A DNA stretch of 64,000 nucleotides. Source: Candidatus Methanoperedens sp. GTDB taxonomy: Archaea > Halobacteriota > Methanosarcinia > Methanosarcinales > Methanoperedenaceae. The position numbers and the translations under genes are program-made. The stretch's first letter is position 1. Each line of letters starts with the position of its first letter. This document shows positions 19,180-28,125 of the stretch, piece by piece. The notes below the pieces were generated by a model that saw only the letters and a program-made list of their open reading frames with translations, made no database searches and was not told where the DNA came from. Location: contig JAPMTS010000032.1 in assembly GCA_026552955.1 (NCBI GenBank), forward strand, positions 1 through 64,000, read 5' to 3'.

Positions 19180-20406
19180 TCACACCGGGACGCTTATTTG
19201 TTTTGCCCCTCTCCAATAGATTATCTTAACCGGTTTTACTTCAACAAGTATCCTTGCAATAATTGGTGTCAGCTGCCAGGCTTTTGGCAATTCCGATGTG
19301 GAATATTTCTTTGTATATTCAGGATATTTTTTCATGAATAGCAAAAGTGCCTGCACCATGTGAATAAACCGGAAAGGAATGTCCATTATGCCGTAAATTT
19401 TGACTTCTCCGGTAAACAGGACGGCCTTGTTCTGATATATGTTACTCATATCCCTTTTATCGATCAGGAAAGCGACTTTGTTGTTTTCCTGCATAATCTT
19501 TAATTTTCTTGCTTCTTTTGAAGTATTGAACAGGATCTTCTGACCATCAAAAACGTAAACTACTGGCGTTACATGAGTTTTTCCTTTCAATGAAGTGCCG
19601 ATATATGCAAAACTTGACTCATTCACAAGATTATAGATGTCAGGCGGAAGCCACGGCACTGTTGAAATAATATAGGCTGAAATAAGTGACGTCAGTGTTA
19701 CAAAAACCATGAAGGAAAATGTGATCGCGACAAGGAAATTATCTGTCTTGAAAAGAGGTAATAACAGAAGGGAGATCAGCCCGAAGAAGACATTATTGAT
19801 ATCAAGCTGCTGCAGATATCGAAGTTCGGTGTATGGAGTATGTTCAAGTTCGGTTCTTTTTTCCGCAAGTTTTTTTAATCGCAAAGATCTCCATAGAGCA
19901 AGGACTGAGGTCCATATCCCAAGCCCCATCCTGTAGCAAATATCCCATATCAGGAGACTTACGAACAATAATAAGATCACATGCGGATATTTTCCAAGCC
20001 ACATATCCAGCAAATCATTGCCAAGATAGAAAAGATACAGCATAAAAGGAATGAAAATAACAAGCCCAGGCACTGCCTCATAATGATTCTTATGGAAAAG
20101 TATCTCCTTGTACCTCTCGAGCAATTCATTTTCATCCTTACTTAATGGGGCCCTGAATTTTCTCAGTGTCGGCGCAAGTTGCAGGATAAGGAGACTCCAT
20201 GATACTGCAACCAGGATCGCAAGTGAGCCATATAACAGGGAAATTTGCCCGAGTTCAAAAATAAAACCAAGGAAGATACCCAGAACAAGGAGCAGTAATA
20301 ATTGCAGGAGTATGCTGTATTTGTAGGATACAAGGGAAAATGGAGGTATCTTGCCTACGATTTCTTCATATATCCACTTCTTTTCTTTTTTGGCGTCGTT
20401 ATCCAT
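19180..20406 (-). CDS. Membrane protein with C-terminal PPOX-like domain
   Basis: 408 residues. The first 265 contain about six to seven hydrophobic helices in pairs separated by a basic loop (RSLRLKKLAEKRTELEHT). From about residue 275 a split-barrel domain follows: ESSFAYIGTSLKGKTHVTPVVYVF, KKVAFLID-like strands and a final VKIIYWRG. A flavin-type domain anchored behind a multi-pass membrane region suggests a membrane-linked redox or quinone/F420 function, but no partner is visible. It is transcribed with the soluble paralogue downstream. A 16-bp palindrome sits in its upstream region. Confidence 0.65.
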   Translation of the reverse strand: MDNDAKKEKKWIYEEIVGKIPPFSLVSYKYSILLQLLLLLVLGIFLGFIFELGQISLLYGSLAILVAVSWSLLILQLAPTLRKFRAPLSKDENELLERYKEILFHKNHYEAVPGLVIFIPFMLYLFYLGNDLLDMWLGKYPHVILLLFVSLLIWDICYRMGLGIWTSVLALWRSLRLKKLAEKRTELEHTPYTELRYLQQLDINNVFFGLISLLLLPLFKTDNFLVAITFSFMVFVTLTSLISAYIISTVPWLPPDIYNLVNESSFAYIGTSLKGKTHVTPVVYVFDGQKILFNTSKEARKLKIMQENNKVAFLIDKRDMSNIYQNKAVLFTGEVKIYGIMDIPFRFIHMVQALLLFMKKYPEYTKKYSTSELPKAWQLTPIIARILVEVKPVKIIYWRGAKQISVPV

Positions 20407-20450
20407 TTATTGTTTCAATGTGAGGCATTAATAATAAATCCATATACAGT

Positions 20451-20466
20451 ATCAGACAAGTCTGAT
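20451..20466. promoter_or_regulatory. 16-bp palindrome between divergent genes
   Basis: ATCAGAC-AA-GTCTGAT, perfect over 7 bp per arm, lies between the membrane PPOX gene and the divergent lipoprotein gene and about 30 bp ahead of the latter's TATA box (20496-20505). This is the size and position of a homodimer operator. Confidence 0.35.
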
Positions 20467-20527
20467 TAACCGACCCCGGGAACAAATAGATAATATTATT
20501 TATATCTAAAGCCAATTGTATTCTGGT

Positions 20528-21025
20528 ATGATGACCCTAAGAATTATTTCAATATTCGTTATCCTGATATCCTTGATTTTCTCGGGATGCGCTGACCAGG
20601 AACCCGTTGGGACTCCGGTACCGACAGCAACTCCAACGGCAGAACCAACTTCTTTACCCGCAGAGGTTACACCTACTTTGCAGCCGACTTCAATCCCGAC
20701 ACCTGTAAGAACGCCTGCTTATTATCTTGCAGATATTGATGATATTTATGGATTCAGGAAGGTCACAAGAAAAAATGGTTCGGCGTCCTATAGTAATCAT
20801 ACACTGACAATAAATGTCGGAGATAATGTGAAATGGATAAGTGTTTCAGATGAGAACATACCTCTTACGGTTGTGAGTGTAGAGGGTCTGTGGAACAATT
20901 CAAGCTCCTTTTTGAAATACTCATACAGGAATTTCAATTATACATTTACCCAGTCTGGAACTTTTGAGGTATATTTAAAGGATAATCCCAGAATCGCTCA
21001 CCAGAAAATCATAGTTAATCCCTGA
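20528..21025 (+). CDS. Lipoprotein with Thr/Pro-rich linker and cupredoxin-like domain
   Basis: 165-residue secreted lipoprotein. The signal sequence ends in a lipobox-like FSGCAD with Cys about residue 20, followed by a 40-residue Thr/Pro linker (TPVPTATPTAEPTS and so on) and a cupredoxin-like beta domain with INVGDNVKWISV and SGTFEVYL. The copper-ligand Cys/His/Met cluster is not visible, so copper binding is doubtful. ATG 20528 is preferred to the TTG at 20516: the TATA box at 20496-20505 would start the mRNA almost at this ATG, suggesting a leaderless message. Confidence 0.65.
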   Translation: MMTLRIISIFVILISLIFSGCADQEPVGTPVPTATPTAEPTSLPAEVTPTLQPTSIPTPVRTPAYYLADIDDIYGFRKVTRKNGSASYSNHTLTINVGDNVKWISVSDENIPLTVVSVEGLWNNSSSFLKYSYRNFNYTFTQSGTFEVYLKDNPRIAHQKIIVNP

Positions 21026-21048
21026 CCAAAAAATATTTTAAATTGGAT

Positions 21049-21073
21049 TAATCATGATGAATCATTATGATTA
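21049..21073. promoter_or_regulatory. 25-bp palindrome before the UPF0058 gene
   Basis: TAATCATGATG-A-ATCATTATGATTA style inverted repeat, 11 of 12 positions paired around base 21061. An AT-rich TATA-like run (21031-21041) lies just ahead, so the palindrome would cover a start site. It could be an operator, or a terminator of the lipoprotein gene that ends 23 bp upstream. Confidence 0.35.
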
Positions 21074-21204
21074 AATCGCAACCATTATATGTTGAAGATA
21101 GGAAGGATACTTCCGAGCAAACCATTTTAGTGTCGAATTAATGTGTCTAGAAATAGTATTACTGCTCTGCAGTAAACAGCTACACACAGTTAGGAGGCGG
21201 TTTT

Positions 21205-21480
21205 ATACACAAAGAAGAGTTGATCCAGCTACATACACTAATGGTGCAAATGAAGAAGTTCTTTGAGGAAAAAGGACATGGGGAGTTCCAACAGTACCAG
21301 TCCCTTCAGATAAGCCCCATACACGTGCATAGAAGCAAAGCTGAACACAAACACGCAATCTTCATCCTCGGCAAGGAGATAGCATCCGTAATGACCCTTG
21401 ATGAATTCTCAGGTCCGGGAAGAACACAGGTGCGAATGCAGGAACTTGCAAGCCGCGCTGTGGATGAAATGATGCATTAA
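21205..21480 (+). CDS. UPF0058 family protein, apparent AUA start
   Basis: 91-residue member of the small archaeal UPF0058 family, function unknown. As I recall, members begin with a Met-His-Lys-x-Glu-Leu-Ile-x-Leu-His pattern; here the same residues (HKEELIQLHTLMVQMKKFFE) are encoded from 21208, and the codon in the Met position is ATA. AGGAGG at 21192-21197 is ideally spaced (7 nt) for this ATA. The nearest standard start is TTG 21220, which would remove the conserved head and sit 22 nt from the ribosome site. No ATG, GTG or TTG occurs in frame closer upstream. Confidence 0.75.
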   Translation: MHKEELIQLHTLMVQMKKFFEEKGHGEFQQYQSLQISPIHVHRSKAEHKHAIFILGKEIASVMTLDEFSGPGRTQVRMQELASRAVDEMMH

Positions 21481-21600
21481 AAACGTCTCTTTTTTTCAAT
21501 CGAAACATTTCGAAGCATATATTAGGTACTACAGTAAAAATAACTGATTGTTTGATGACCCTAATGCATATTTTTGGGTTCATCATGTGAGGGATATTTT

Positions 21601-22494
21601 ATGGAACTCAATGGAGTAGAGATAGAAGATACATTTGCGGAAGCATTTCCAATAAAGATGGCTAGAATTTTGATCACAGGCGCTACAAAGAGGTGGGCAA
21701 TGGTTGCGGCACAGGAAGCAACAGGATTTGGAACCTCTGTAATAATGTGCCCGGCAGAAGCTGGCATTGAAAAGATTGTCGATGGCAGTGAAACACCGGA
21801 CGGCAGGCCAGGCGTATATGTTAACATATGCACATTTGGCTATAAGGCACTTGAGGAGCAGTTATTGAAACGCCTGGGGCAATGCGTCCTGACAGCGCCC
21901 ACGGCTGCCATGTGGAATGGGCTTCCCGGTGCTGAGAAACAATTTGACACGGGATTTAAACTCAAGTTCTTTGGTGATGGATTTGAAAGTGAGACTACCA
22001 TCGGCGGGAGAAAAGCATATAAGATCCCGATGATGCAGGGCGACTTCATTGCCGAGCACGGTATAGGAGCACAGGAAGGCATTGCAGGCGGCAATTTCTT
22101 TATCCTGGCTGATACACAGATGACAGCTCTTGCTGCTGCGGAAAATGCTGTAGATGCCATAATGATGCAGACCGGCACGATCACTCCTTTCCCGGGTGGT
22201 ATTGTGGCAAGCGGATCAAAGGTGGGATTCACTAATTATAATTTCATGAAGGCAACAACTAACGAAAAATTCAGCCCTTCGATAAAGACCAGGATCAAGG
22301 ATACAAATGTACCTGCCAATGTGAATTGCATATATGAGATAGTCATCAATGGGCTTGATGCAGATGCGATAAGCAGGTCAATGAAAGCCGGTATAGCAGC
22401 GGCTGTAAGGGTTCCTGGCGTCAAGAAGATAAGTGCGGGTAACTACGGCGGTACGCTGGGCCCGCATAAATTCTATCTTAAAGACCTTATTTGA
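21601..22494 (+). CDS. ftr: Formylmethanofuran:tetrahydromethanopterin formyltransferase
   Basis: Moves the formyl group between methanofuran and tetrahydromethanopterin, the second step of CO2 reduction to methane or its reverse in methane oxidation. From ATG 21601 the product has 297 residues, the family length, beginning MELNGVEIEDTFAEAFPIKM. TGAGGGAT lies at the right distance, so the longer ORF start at 21574 is rejected. Characteristic segments are the GRPGVYVNICTF region, GDFIAEHGIGAQEGIAGG, and the C-terminal NYGGTLGPHKFYLKDL. It is followed by a terminator-like hairpin and appears to be monocistronic. Confidence 0.97.
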   Translation: MELNGVEIEDTFAEAFPIKMARILITGATKRWAMVAAQEATGFGTSVIMCPAEAGIEKIVDGSETPDGRPGVYVNICTFGYKALEEQLLKRLGQCVLTAPTAAMWNGLPGAEKQFDTGFKLKFFGDGFESETTIGGRKAYKIPMMQGDFIAEHGIGAQEGIAGGNFFILADTQMTALAAAENAVDAIMMQTGTITPFPGGIVASGSKVGFTNYNFMKATTNEKFSPSIKTRIKDTNVPANVNCIYEIVINGLDADAISRSMKAGIAAAVRVPGVKKISAGNYGGTLGPHKFYLKDLI

Positions 22495-22496
22495 AC

Positions 22497-22520
22497 AGGG
22501 GTAAATCCCCTCCTTTTTTT
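22497..22520 (+). terminator. Hairpin plus T-run after ftr
   Basis: GGGG (22498-22501), TAAAT loop, CCCC (22507-22510), then seven T residues at 22513-22519, directly after the ftr stop codon. The T-run alone would be enough for archaeal RNA polymerase termination. Confidence 0.6.
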
Positions 22521-22659
22521 AACAAGAACATTATTGAAATAATAAAATCCCGGCGCTGTGTCCGTGAGTATTTGGGTAAACATTAGAAAGTTTCAATATA
22601 TATGAAGAATATAATATAGAACAATAAGAAAACGGGGATAGGTCACCAGGGGGGAAGGA

Positions 22660-24156
22660 ATGGTCTTACTTGAGCTTAAGGATATTTCGTACCGGGTAAA
22701 AGAAAAAGAGATTTTTTCCGGACTTTCGCTTTCAGTTGAAACCCGGGAAGTGCATGCTATCCTGGGAAAGAATGGTACCGGGAAAAGTACCCTTGCATAT
22801 CTGGTCATGGGTTATGAGGGTTACATTCCAGCGACTGGAGAGATATTATTTGACAGAAAAGACATAAATCACCTGTTGCTGCACGAAAGGGCAAAACTTG
22901 GGATCACGATGGCGTGGCAGGAACCGGTGAGGTTTGAAGGTATTTCCGTAAGGGATTATTTGACCCTCAAGAATAAGGAGATCGATCCATCAAAGTATCT
23001 TGAAATGGCGGGACTTCATCCCGGGCTTTACCTGAACAGGATGATGGACAGTACCCTTAGCGGCGGAGAAAGAAAAAGAATTGAACTTGCATCTGTGGTT
23101 GCTCTTTATCCCAGGCTAGTCATCCTTGATGAGCCCGATTCTAGCATAGACATGCTTTCAATCCAGGATATCTTGAATGTCATTACCGGGTTTAAGGAAA
23201 ACGGGGCATCTGTGATCTTAATTACACACAGGGAGGAAATCGCAATTATTGCTGATAAGGCTTCTGAGATATGTAACGGGAAAATAATATGCACAGGCAC
23301 CCCAGAGAAAGTAACACAATATTATAAAACAAGGAAATGTGAAGTATGTGCAGGGAGGAATGTTCCTTTGCCTGAACTTGATGAATTGTTGAAATCATTT
23401 GGAGAAGCCGGCGGTGATAAGAGCATCCTGGCAAATACAGAACATCTGGTCGCAAGCGTTCATAAGATATTGAGTAGAAGAGCGGTGAAAGGTATTAAAT
23501 TAGAAGCAGTAGAATCCGAAAAAGGTATTTCTGCCAGTGTAAGACTACTAAAAGGAACCCGTCTATTGAATCCGGTGCATCTTTGTTTCGGTGTGCTTCA
23601 CAGGAGCGGTATTCAAGAAATAAATATGAGGGTCAACTTTGAAAAGGATTCAGAAGCAAGTTTTATTGCTCACTGCATTTTCCTAAAAGCCGAAAAAGTA
23701 AAGCACATAATGGATGTAGTAATCGATATCGGTGAAAATGCAACTATGAGATATTCCGAAATTCATTATCATGGGATATATGGGGGGATAGAAGTATATC
23801 CGAAGGCCAGGGTAACTATTGGAAAAAACGGAAGATATTTCACGGATTTTCTTTTGATCAATGGACGAGGTGGAAAGCTGGTGATCGATTATGGGGTTGA
23901 AGTTGGCGTGACCGAATTAATTGCGCGTGTGTTTGGACATGCCATAGATGATATTTCAATAAAGGAAATAGTTGCGCTTAATGGTGTGAATTCAAAGGGG
24001 CTTATAAAAACAAGGGTTGCTATTGAAAATAATGCCCGGGCGCAGGTAATAGGTATTACCGAAGGCAATGCCCGGGGAGCAAGGGGCCATGTTGACTGCA
24101 TGGAAATAGTAAAGGATAACGCTATCGAAAAAGCTATTCCTTTTGTAAAAAAATGA
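22660..24156 (+). CDS. Fused SufC-SufB-type Fe-S cluster assembly protein
   Basis: 498-residue single ORF joining two normally separate proteins. Residues 1-235 are a SufC-type ABC ATPase: Walker A LGKNGTGKST, Q-loop MAWQEPVRF, signature LSGGERKRIE, Walker B LVILDEPDSSID, H-loop LITHRE. A Cys-bearing linker (RKCEVCAGR) leads into a SufB/SufD beta-helix domain (about 270-498) with HYHGIYGGIEV and EGNARGARGHVDCMEIV. Archaeal minimal SUF-type systems use SufB and SufC (SmsCB) from adjacent genes, so the role is expected to be Fe-S scaffold assembly. The reading frame is uninterrupted. A small Cys-Cys protein gene follows. Confidence 0.88.
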   Translation: MVLLELKDISYRVKEKEIFSGLSLSVETREVHAILGKNGTGKSTLAYLVMGYEGYIPATGEILFDRKDINHLLLHERAKLGITMAWQEPVRFEGISVRDYLTLKNKEIDPSKYLEMAGLHPGLYLNRMMDSTLSGGERKRIELASVVALYPRLVILDEPDSSIDMLSIQDILNVITGFKENGASVILITHREEIAIIADKASEICNGKIICTGTPEKVTQYYKTRKCEVCAGRNVPLPELDELLKSFGEAGGDKSILANTEHLVASVHKILSRRAVKGIKLEAVESEKGISASVRLLKGTRLLNPVHLCFGVLHRSGIQEINMRVNFEKDSEASFIAHCIFLKAEKVKHIMDVVIDIGENATMRYSEIHYHGIYGGIEVYPKARVTIGKNGRYFTDFLLINGRGGKLVIDYGVEVGVTELIARVFGHAIDDISIKEIVALNGVNSKGLIKTRVAIENNARAQVIGITEGNARGARGHVDCMEIVKDNAIEKAIPFVKK

Positions 24157-24199
24157 AGATTATGATTTTGATAGTTAAATGAATAATGAGGTGATATAT

Positions 24200-24472
24200 A
24201 TGGAAAGAACATGTTGCCTGCCGGACGATAAGAAGATCACTATGGTACGTATAGGTGATACTATGGTTGGTCTTGCATCTGTAGGCGAGGTATTTGAAAA
24301 AATATACCAGGGTAAGAAAAAACCAGAAGATATTGAAAGAATTGAGCTGGTACAAGAACTTACAAGCCACAATTATGTCCCTGAAGAAGCATGGGATGAA
24401 TATGCAGAGGCTTTAATTATAGAATATGAAAATTATTATAATAAAAAGATCCTGAGGGATGGGAAGAGTTGA
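24200..24472 (+). CDS. Small conserved-looking protein with N-terminal Cys-Cys, 90 aa
   Basis: Unrecognised 90-residue acidic protein starting MERTCCLPDDKKITMVRIGD. ATG 24200 is chosen over an ATG 21 nt upstream because AGGTGAT lies 5 nt before it. Predicted mostly helical, with a GLASVGEVFEKI segment and a Tyr/Glu-rich C-terminal helix. It is 43 nt after the SufCB fusion on the same strand; the cysteine pair suggests, but does not prove, metal or Fe-S handling linked to that gene. Confidence 0.6.
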   Translation: MERTCCLPDDKKITMVRIGDTMVGLASVGEVFEKIYQGKKKPEDIERIELVQELTSHNYVPEEAWDEYAEALIIEYENYYNKKILRDGKS

Positions 24473-25537
24473 TTATTTATTGATAAATTCCTCAAGTTTT
24501 TCCCGCGCCTCAATATCACGCATCTGCTGAGGTGGGTGCTTCATGAAATAAGCGGATGCGGGAAATATCGGTCCTCCGATCTTCCTGTCAAGAGCGATCT
24601 TAGCAACCCGGATAGCATCTACGACCACACCCGCGCTGTTGGGGCTGTCCTCAACCGATAGTTTAAGATCAATATAAGCAGGGACATCCCCGAATAATTT
24701 GAAATCAATTTTCAGGTGGCATACTTTATTGTCATCCAGTCCATCGATGCATCCGTTCGGACCTGCGTAAACATGAGCTTCATAGGGAATCTGGGAAGAT
24801 ATGGATTCTGTTTTTGAGATTTTCTTGGATTTAAGCCTTGATTGGTCGGTCATATTCCGAAAATCAGTATTTCCGCCGATATTCAACTGGTAGGTGCTGT
24901 CAATTTTTGCACCCCTGTCAACAATCGTCTGTGTTAGCGTCCTGTGAACTATGGTTGAACCCACAAGGCTCTTAATATCGTCGCCTATTATCGGAAGGTT
25001 TGCTTTTTTGAATTTTTCAGCCCATTGCTTATTTGAAGCTATAAAGACGGGTATGCAATTAATGAAGCCGCACCCTGCTTCAAGCGCCTGTGTGGCATAC
25101 CATTTTACTGCTTCTTCAGAACCTACCGGCAAATAATTGATCAGTATGTCCGCTTTTGATTTTCTTAATACGGAAGCCACATCAACAGGTTTTTGTTTAT
25201 TATCCACCCTGAAATAATCCTTCATGTGAGGAGCCACCCCATCAAGTACCTGTCCTTTCATGACCTTGACATCATATTCCGGGACATCAGAAAATTTTTT
25301 TGTACAGTTCGGTTCAGAAAAAATCGCTTCCGACAGGTCAGTACCAACTTTTCGCATATCGATGTCAAAAGCTGCTACGGGTCTTATATCCGAGATGAGA
25401 TACCCTCCCAGTGAATTATGCATTAATCCTGGAACAAGTTCATCAGAATTTTTTATGTTTTTATAATATTCAAGTCCTTGAATTAAAGATGATGCGCAAT
25501 TTCCTACACCAGTTATTGCAATACGTATGCCTGACAT
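24473..25537 (-). CDS. ino1: myo-Inositol-1-phosphate synthase
   Basis: NAD-dependent conversion of glucose 6-phosphate to inositol phosphate, giving the head group for archaeal inositol phospholipids. The 354-residue product starts with a Rossmann ITGVGNCASSLIQGLEYY, followed by PVAAFDIDMRKVG, INYLPVGSEEAVKWYA, and the catalytic region GDDIKSLVGSTIVHR with NIGGNTDFRNM. It lies 52 nt after the archaetidylinositol-phosphate synthase gene on the same strand, which makes the pair a two-step lipid route. The operon begins with trp genes. Confidence 0.92.
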   Translation of the reverse strand: MSGIRIAITGVGNCASSLIQGLEYYKNIKNSDELVPGLMHNSLGGYLISDIRPVAAFDIDMRKVGTDLSEAIFSEPNCTKKFSDVPEYDVKVMKGQVLDGVAPHMKDYFRVDNKQKPVDVASVLRKSKADILINYLPVGSEEAVKWYATQALEAGCGFINCIPVFIASNKQWAEKFKKANLPIIGDDIKSLVGSTIVHRTLTQTIVDRGAKIDSTYQLNIGGNTDFRNMTDQSRLKSKKISKTESISSQIPYEAHVYAGPNGCIDGLDDNKVCHLKIDFKLFGDVPAYIDLKLSVEDSPNSAGVVVDAIRVAKIALDRKIGGPIFPASAYFMKHPPQQMRDIEAREKLEEFINK

Positions 25538-25589
25538 TAAATTTCCTCTTATACCCGCTTATAGTTATCTTTATACAACTTAAAATTTG

Positions 25590-26159
25590 TTATTTCAATG
25601 CTCTTCTTGCGAATGCTATCCTCTGGAAAACCGTTATGAAAGATATTGCTGCCACTAAAAGGATAGCCAGATATACCATATCAAAGAGCGCACCCAGGAT
25701 TATTAGTATCATCCTGACCGGCCTTTCTCCAAAACCAACAGAAGCGCTCGCTCCTGCTGCTTCGGCGCGGGCGCGTGTATAACTGACCATCAGCGAGCTG
25801 AATATGGCAAGTGTACCTATGAGCCAGTATTGACTGGAATATCCCTGGGACAGACCTCCGTACATAGCTCCTAATATAACAGCAGCATCTGCAAACCTGT
25901 CGCATACGGAATCAAGAAAGCCTCCGAACTTTGTCATCCGGTTATTTTCGCGCGCAACAAGCCCATCGAGGGCATCAAAAAAACCTCCCGCAAGAAGAAA
26001 AGCACCTGCCACCTTAAGTTCCCAACGCGCAAAAAAATAAGCGGATATAAGACTTAACAGAAGTCCAAAAAGGGTCAATGTATTCGGATTTATATCTGTG
26101 ATCTTCTTTGCCAGGGGTCTTAGAATATCCCTGATCGATTCTTTTAGTTCTTCGAACAT
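25590..26159 (-). CDS. CDP-alcohol phosphatidyltransferase, probable archaetidylinositol-phosphate synthase
   Basis: 189-residue integral membrane enzyme with the full CDP-alcohol phosphotransferase motif: DG-LV-AR, eight residues, G-GFL-D-SVC-D (from DALDGLVARENN to FLDSVCDRF). Several helices follow. Placement next to inositol-phosphate synthase argues that it joins CDP-archaeol and inositol phosphate to make archaetidylinositol phosphate. Its start overlaps the end of trpA by 16 nt, implying translational coupling. Confidence 0.88.
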   Translation of the reverse strand: MFEELKESIRDILRPLAKKITDINPNTLTLFGLLLSLISAYFFARWELKVAGAFLLAGGFFDALDGLVARENNRMTKFGGFLDSVCDRFADAAVILGAMYGGLSQGYSSQYWLIGTLAIFSSLMVSYTRARAEAAGASASVGFGERPVRMILIILGALFDMVYLAILLVAAISFITVFQRIAFARRALK

Positions 26160-26920
26160 TCCTTCAATTCCCGCGCCAGAGCCTCAAGCCTGGCAGTCAC
26201 ATCTTCACCTTTTGCGATAATATCCACGAAAGCCGACCCAACGATCACTCCATCAGCTCCTGCCCGGATTATCTGAGCAGCCTGCTTGCCGTTTGATATC
26301 CCGAATCCTACGGCTTTTGGTGTGGCAGTTTTTACCCTTTTAATAAGCTCACCTGTCGAACCTGCAACATCGCTTCGCACCCCTGTAACACCCAGCCGTG
26401 CCACAAGATAGATAAATCCTGTTCCTTCTGCCAGGATCCTGTCCATTCTCTCTTGCGTGGTGGTGGGAGCTACAAGATAAATAAGGTCTATATCATTCTC
26501 TTTACATGCCTGCAAAAGTTCATCTGATTCCTCAGGCGGAAGGTCAGGAACTATTATCCCGGATATTCCGGATGCAGCGCAGTCTTTTGTAAATCTTGCC
26601 AGTCCGCGCTTGAATATAAGATTGTAATATGTCATTACCACAATAGGTATATGCAATTTAAGTGAAGCGACCATCTTGAAAAAAAGATCAGGCGTCATCC
26701 CCCCTTCAAGCGCCCTCTGGATACCTGCCTGGATGGTGGGACCATCAGCAACCGGGTCTGAGAATGGAAGCCCAAGTTCGATAATATCGACGCCCCCTCG
26801 TACAAGTGCTGTAACATACTCTTTTGTAGCAGCAGGGAGAGGATCGCCTGCACAAATATAAGCTATCAGCGCGCCCTCTTTTCTAACCTTTAGCTGCCTG
26901 AATTTTTCGTCTATCCTCAT
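26144..26920 (-). CDS. trpA: Tryptophan synthase alpha chain
   Basis: 258-residue TIM-barrel that cleaves indole-3-glycerol phosphate to indole and glyceraldehyde 3-phosphate. Visible: [17 protein letters not shown] with the catalytic acid region, [19 protein letters not shown] (catalytic Asp), [12 protein letters not shown], and phosphate-binding GFGISNGKQ and [10 protein letters not shown]. It overlaps trpB by 4 nt (ATGA) and the next gene by 16 nt. Confidence 0.97.
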   Translation of the reverse strand: MRIDEKFRQLKVRKEGALIAYICAGDPLPAATKEYVTALVRGGVDIIELGLPFSDPVADGPTIQAGIQRALEGGMTPDLFFKMVASLKLHIPIVVMTYYNLIFKRGLARFTKDCAASGISGIIVPDLPPEESDELLQACKENDIDLIYLVAPTTTQERMDRILAEGTGFIYLVARLGVTGVRSDVAGSTGELIKRVKTATPKAVGFGISNGKQAAQIIRAGADGVIVGSAFVDIIAKGEDVTARLEALARELKECSKN

Positions 26921-28104
26921 TTTCTCATCCCCATTACGGTCTCAAGGTCTTTGTCGCCTCTTCCCGAAATGTTGATGACGACAATATCTCCAAGCTCACC
27001 TGTGGCTGCAGCTTTCCTGACATAAGCCACCGCATGCGAAGATTCAAGCGCGGGGATTATACCCTCCAGCCTGCAAAGGTCATGGAACGCAAGAAGTGCC
27101 TCACTATCCATTGAATTACACGGTTTGAGGCGCCCGATGTCAGCCAGGTAGGCAAGTTCCGGGCCCACGCCTGCATAATCAAGACCTGCAGCTATTGAAC
27201 TTGACTCCAGTATCTGCCCGTCCTTATTCTGGAGCACTTTTGTTCGCATGCCGTGAAGTACTCCGTCTTCACCCGTGCAAAGGGTTGCTGAATGAAGCGC
27301 CTCCTTATCCGTAGTTTTCATACCACTTCCTCCTGCTTCTACGGCGAACAGGTCAACATCCTCTTCTATGAAGGGATAAAAAATGCCCATGGCATTACTG
27401 CCTCCGCCTGTGCATGCAACGATGGAATCCGGAAAGCACCCTTCTTTTTCCATTATCTGACTTCGTACTTCCTTTCCTATAACACTCTGGAAATCCCGCA
27501 CCATCGTCGGAAAAGGATGCGGCCCGACTACCGAGCCTATCATGTAATGAGTCGTTTCCACATTCGCCACCCAGTCTCGCATAGCTTCGTTAATTGCGTC
27601 CTTTAGCGTCTGGGAACCGCTTTTTACCGGAATTACCTTTGTTCCCATCAATTCCATCCTGTAAACGTTCATGCGCTGGCGCACTGTGTCCTTTGCGCCC
27701 ATATAAACCTCGGTATTGATACCAAAAGTTGCACCAGCCATTGCGCATGCCGTACCGTGCTGGCCAGCACCTGTCTCAGCGATGATCCTTTTCTTTCCCA
27801 TGTATTTTGCCAATAGCCCCTGGCCAAGGGTATTATTCAACTTATGGGCTCCGCCGTGAACCAGGTCCTCACGTTTCAGGTAAATCTTAACACCGTATTC
27901 CCTGCTCAATCTTTGTGCAAAATATAATGGGGAAGGGCGTCCTGCAAAATCCCGCAGGTAATAATCAAGTTCCTCATTAAAAACAACGTCATCTTTGAAT
28001 TTTTCATAATATTCAGTAAGCTCTTCAAGGGCGGGCATCAATACTTCCGGTACGAACTGGCCGCCATATTTGCCGAATTTTGTGGACTCAAGCTTATTTC
28101 TCAT
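26917..28104 (-). CDS. trpB: Tryptophan synthase beta chain
   Basis: PLP enzyme joining indole and serine, 395 residues, TrpB1 type. The PLP-binding lysine lies in [13 protein letters not shown], followed by [13 protein letters not shown], the glycine loop [10 protein letters not shown], and [13 protein letters not shown] at the C-terminus. It sits 21 nt after trpC and overlaps trpA by 4 nt, so the alpha and beta chains are translationally coupled. Confidence 0.97.
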   Translation of the reverse strand: MRNKLESTKFGKYGGQFVPEVLMPALEELTEYYEKFKDDVVFNEELDYYLRDFAGRPSPLYFAQRLSREYGVKIYLKREDLVHGGAHKLNNTLGQGLLAKYMGKKRIIAETGAGQHGTACAMAGATFGINTEVYMGAKDTVRQRMNVYRMELMGTKVIPVKSGSQTLKDAINEAMRDWVANVETTHYMIGSVVGPHPFPTMVRDFQSVIGKEVRSQIMEKEGCFPDSIVACTGGGSNAMGIFYPFIEEDVDLFAVEAGGSGMKTTDKEALHSATLCTGEDGVLHGMRTKVLQNKDGQILESSSIAAGLDYAGVGPELAYLADIGRLKPCNSMDSEALLAFHDLCRLEGIIPALESSHAVAYVRKAAATGELGDIVVINISGRGDKDLETVMGMRK

Positions 28105-28125
28105 GTTTTGTTATCCTTTTTAGTG

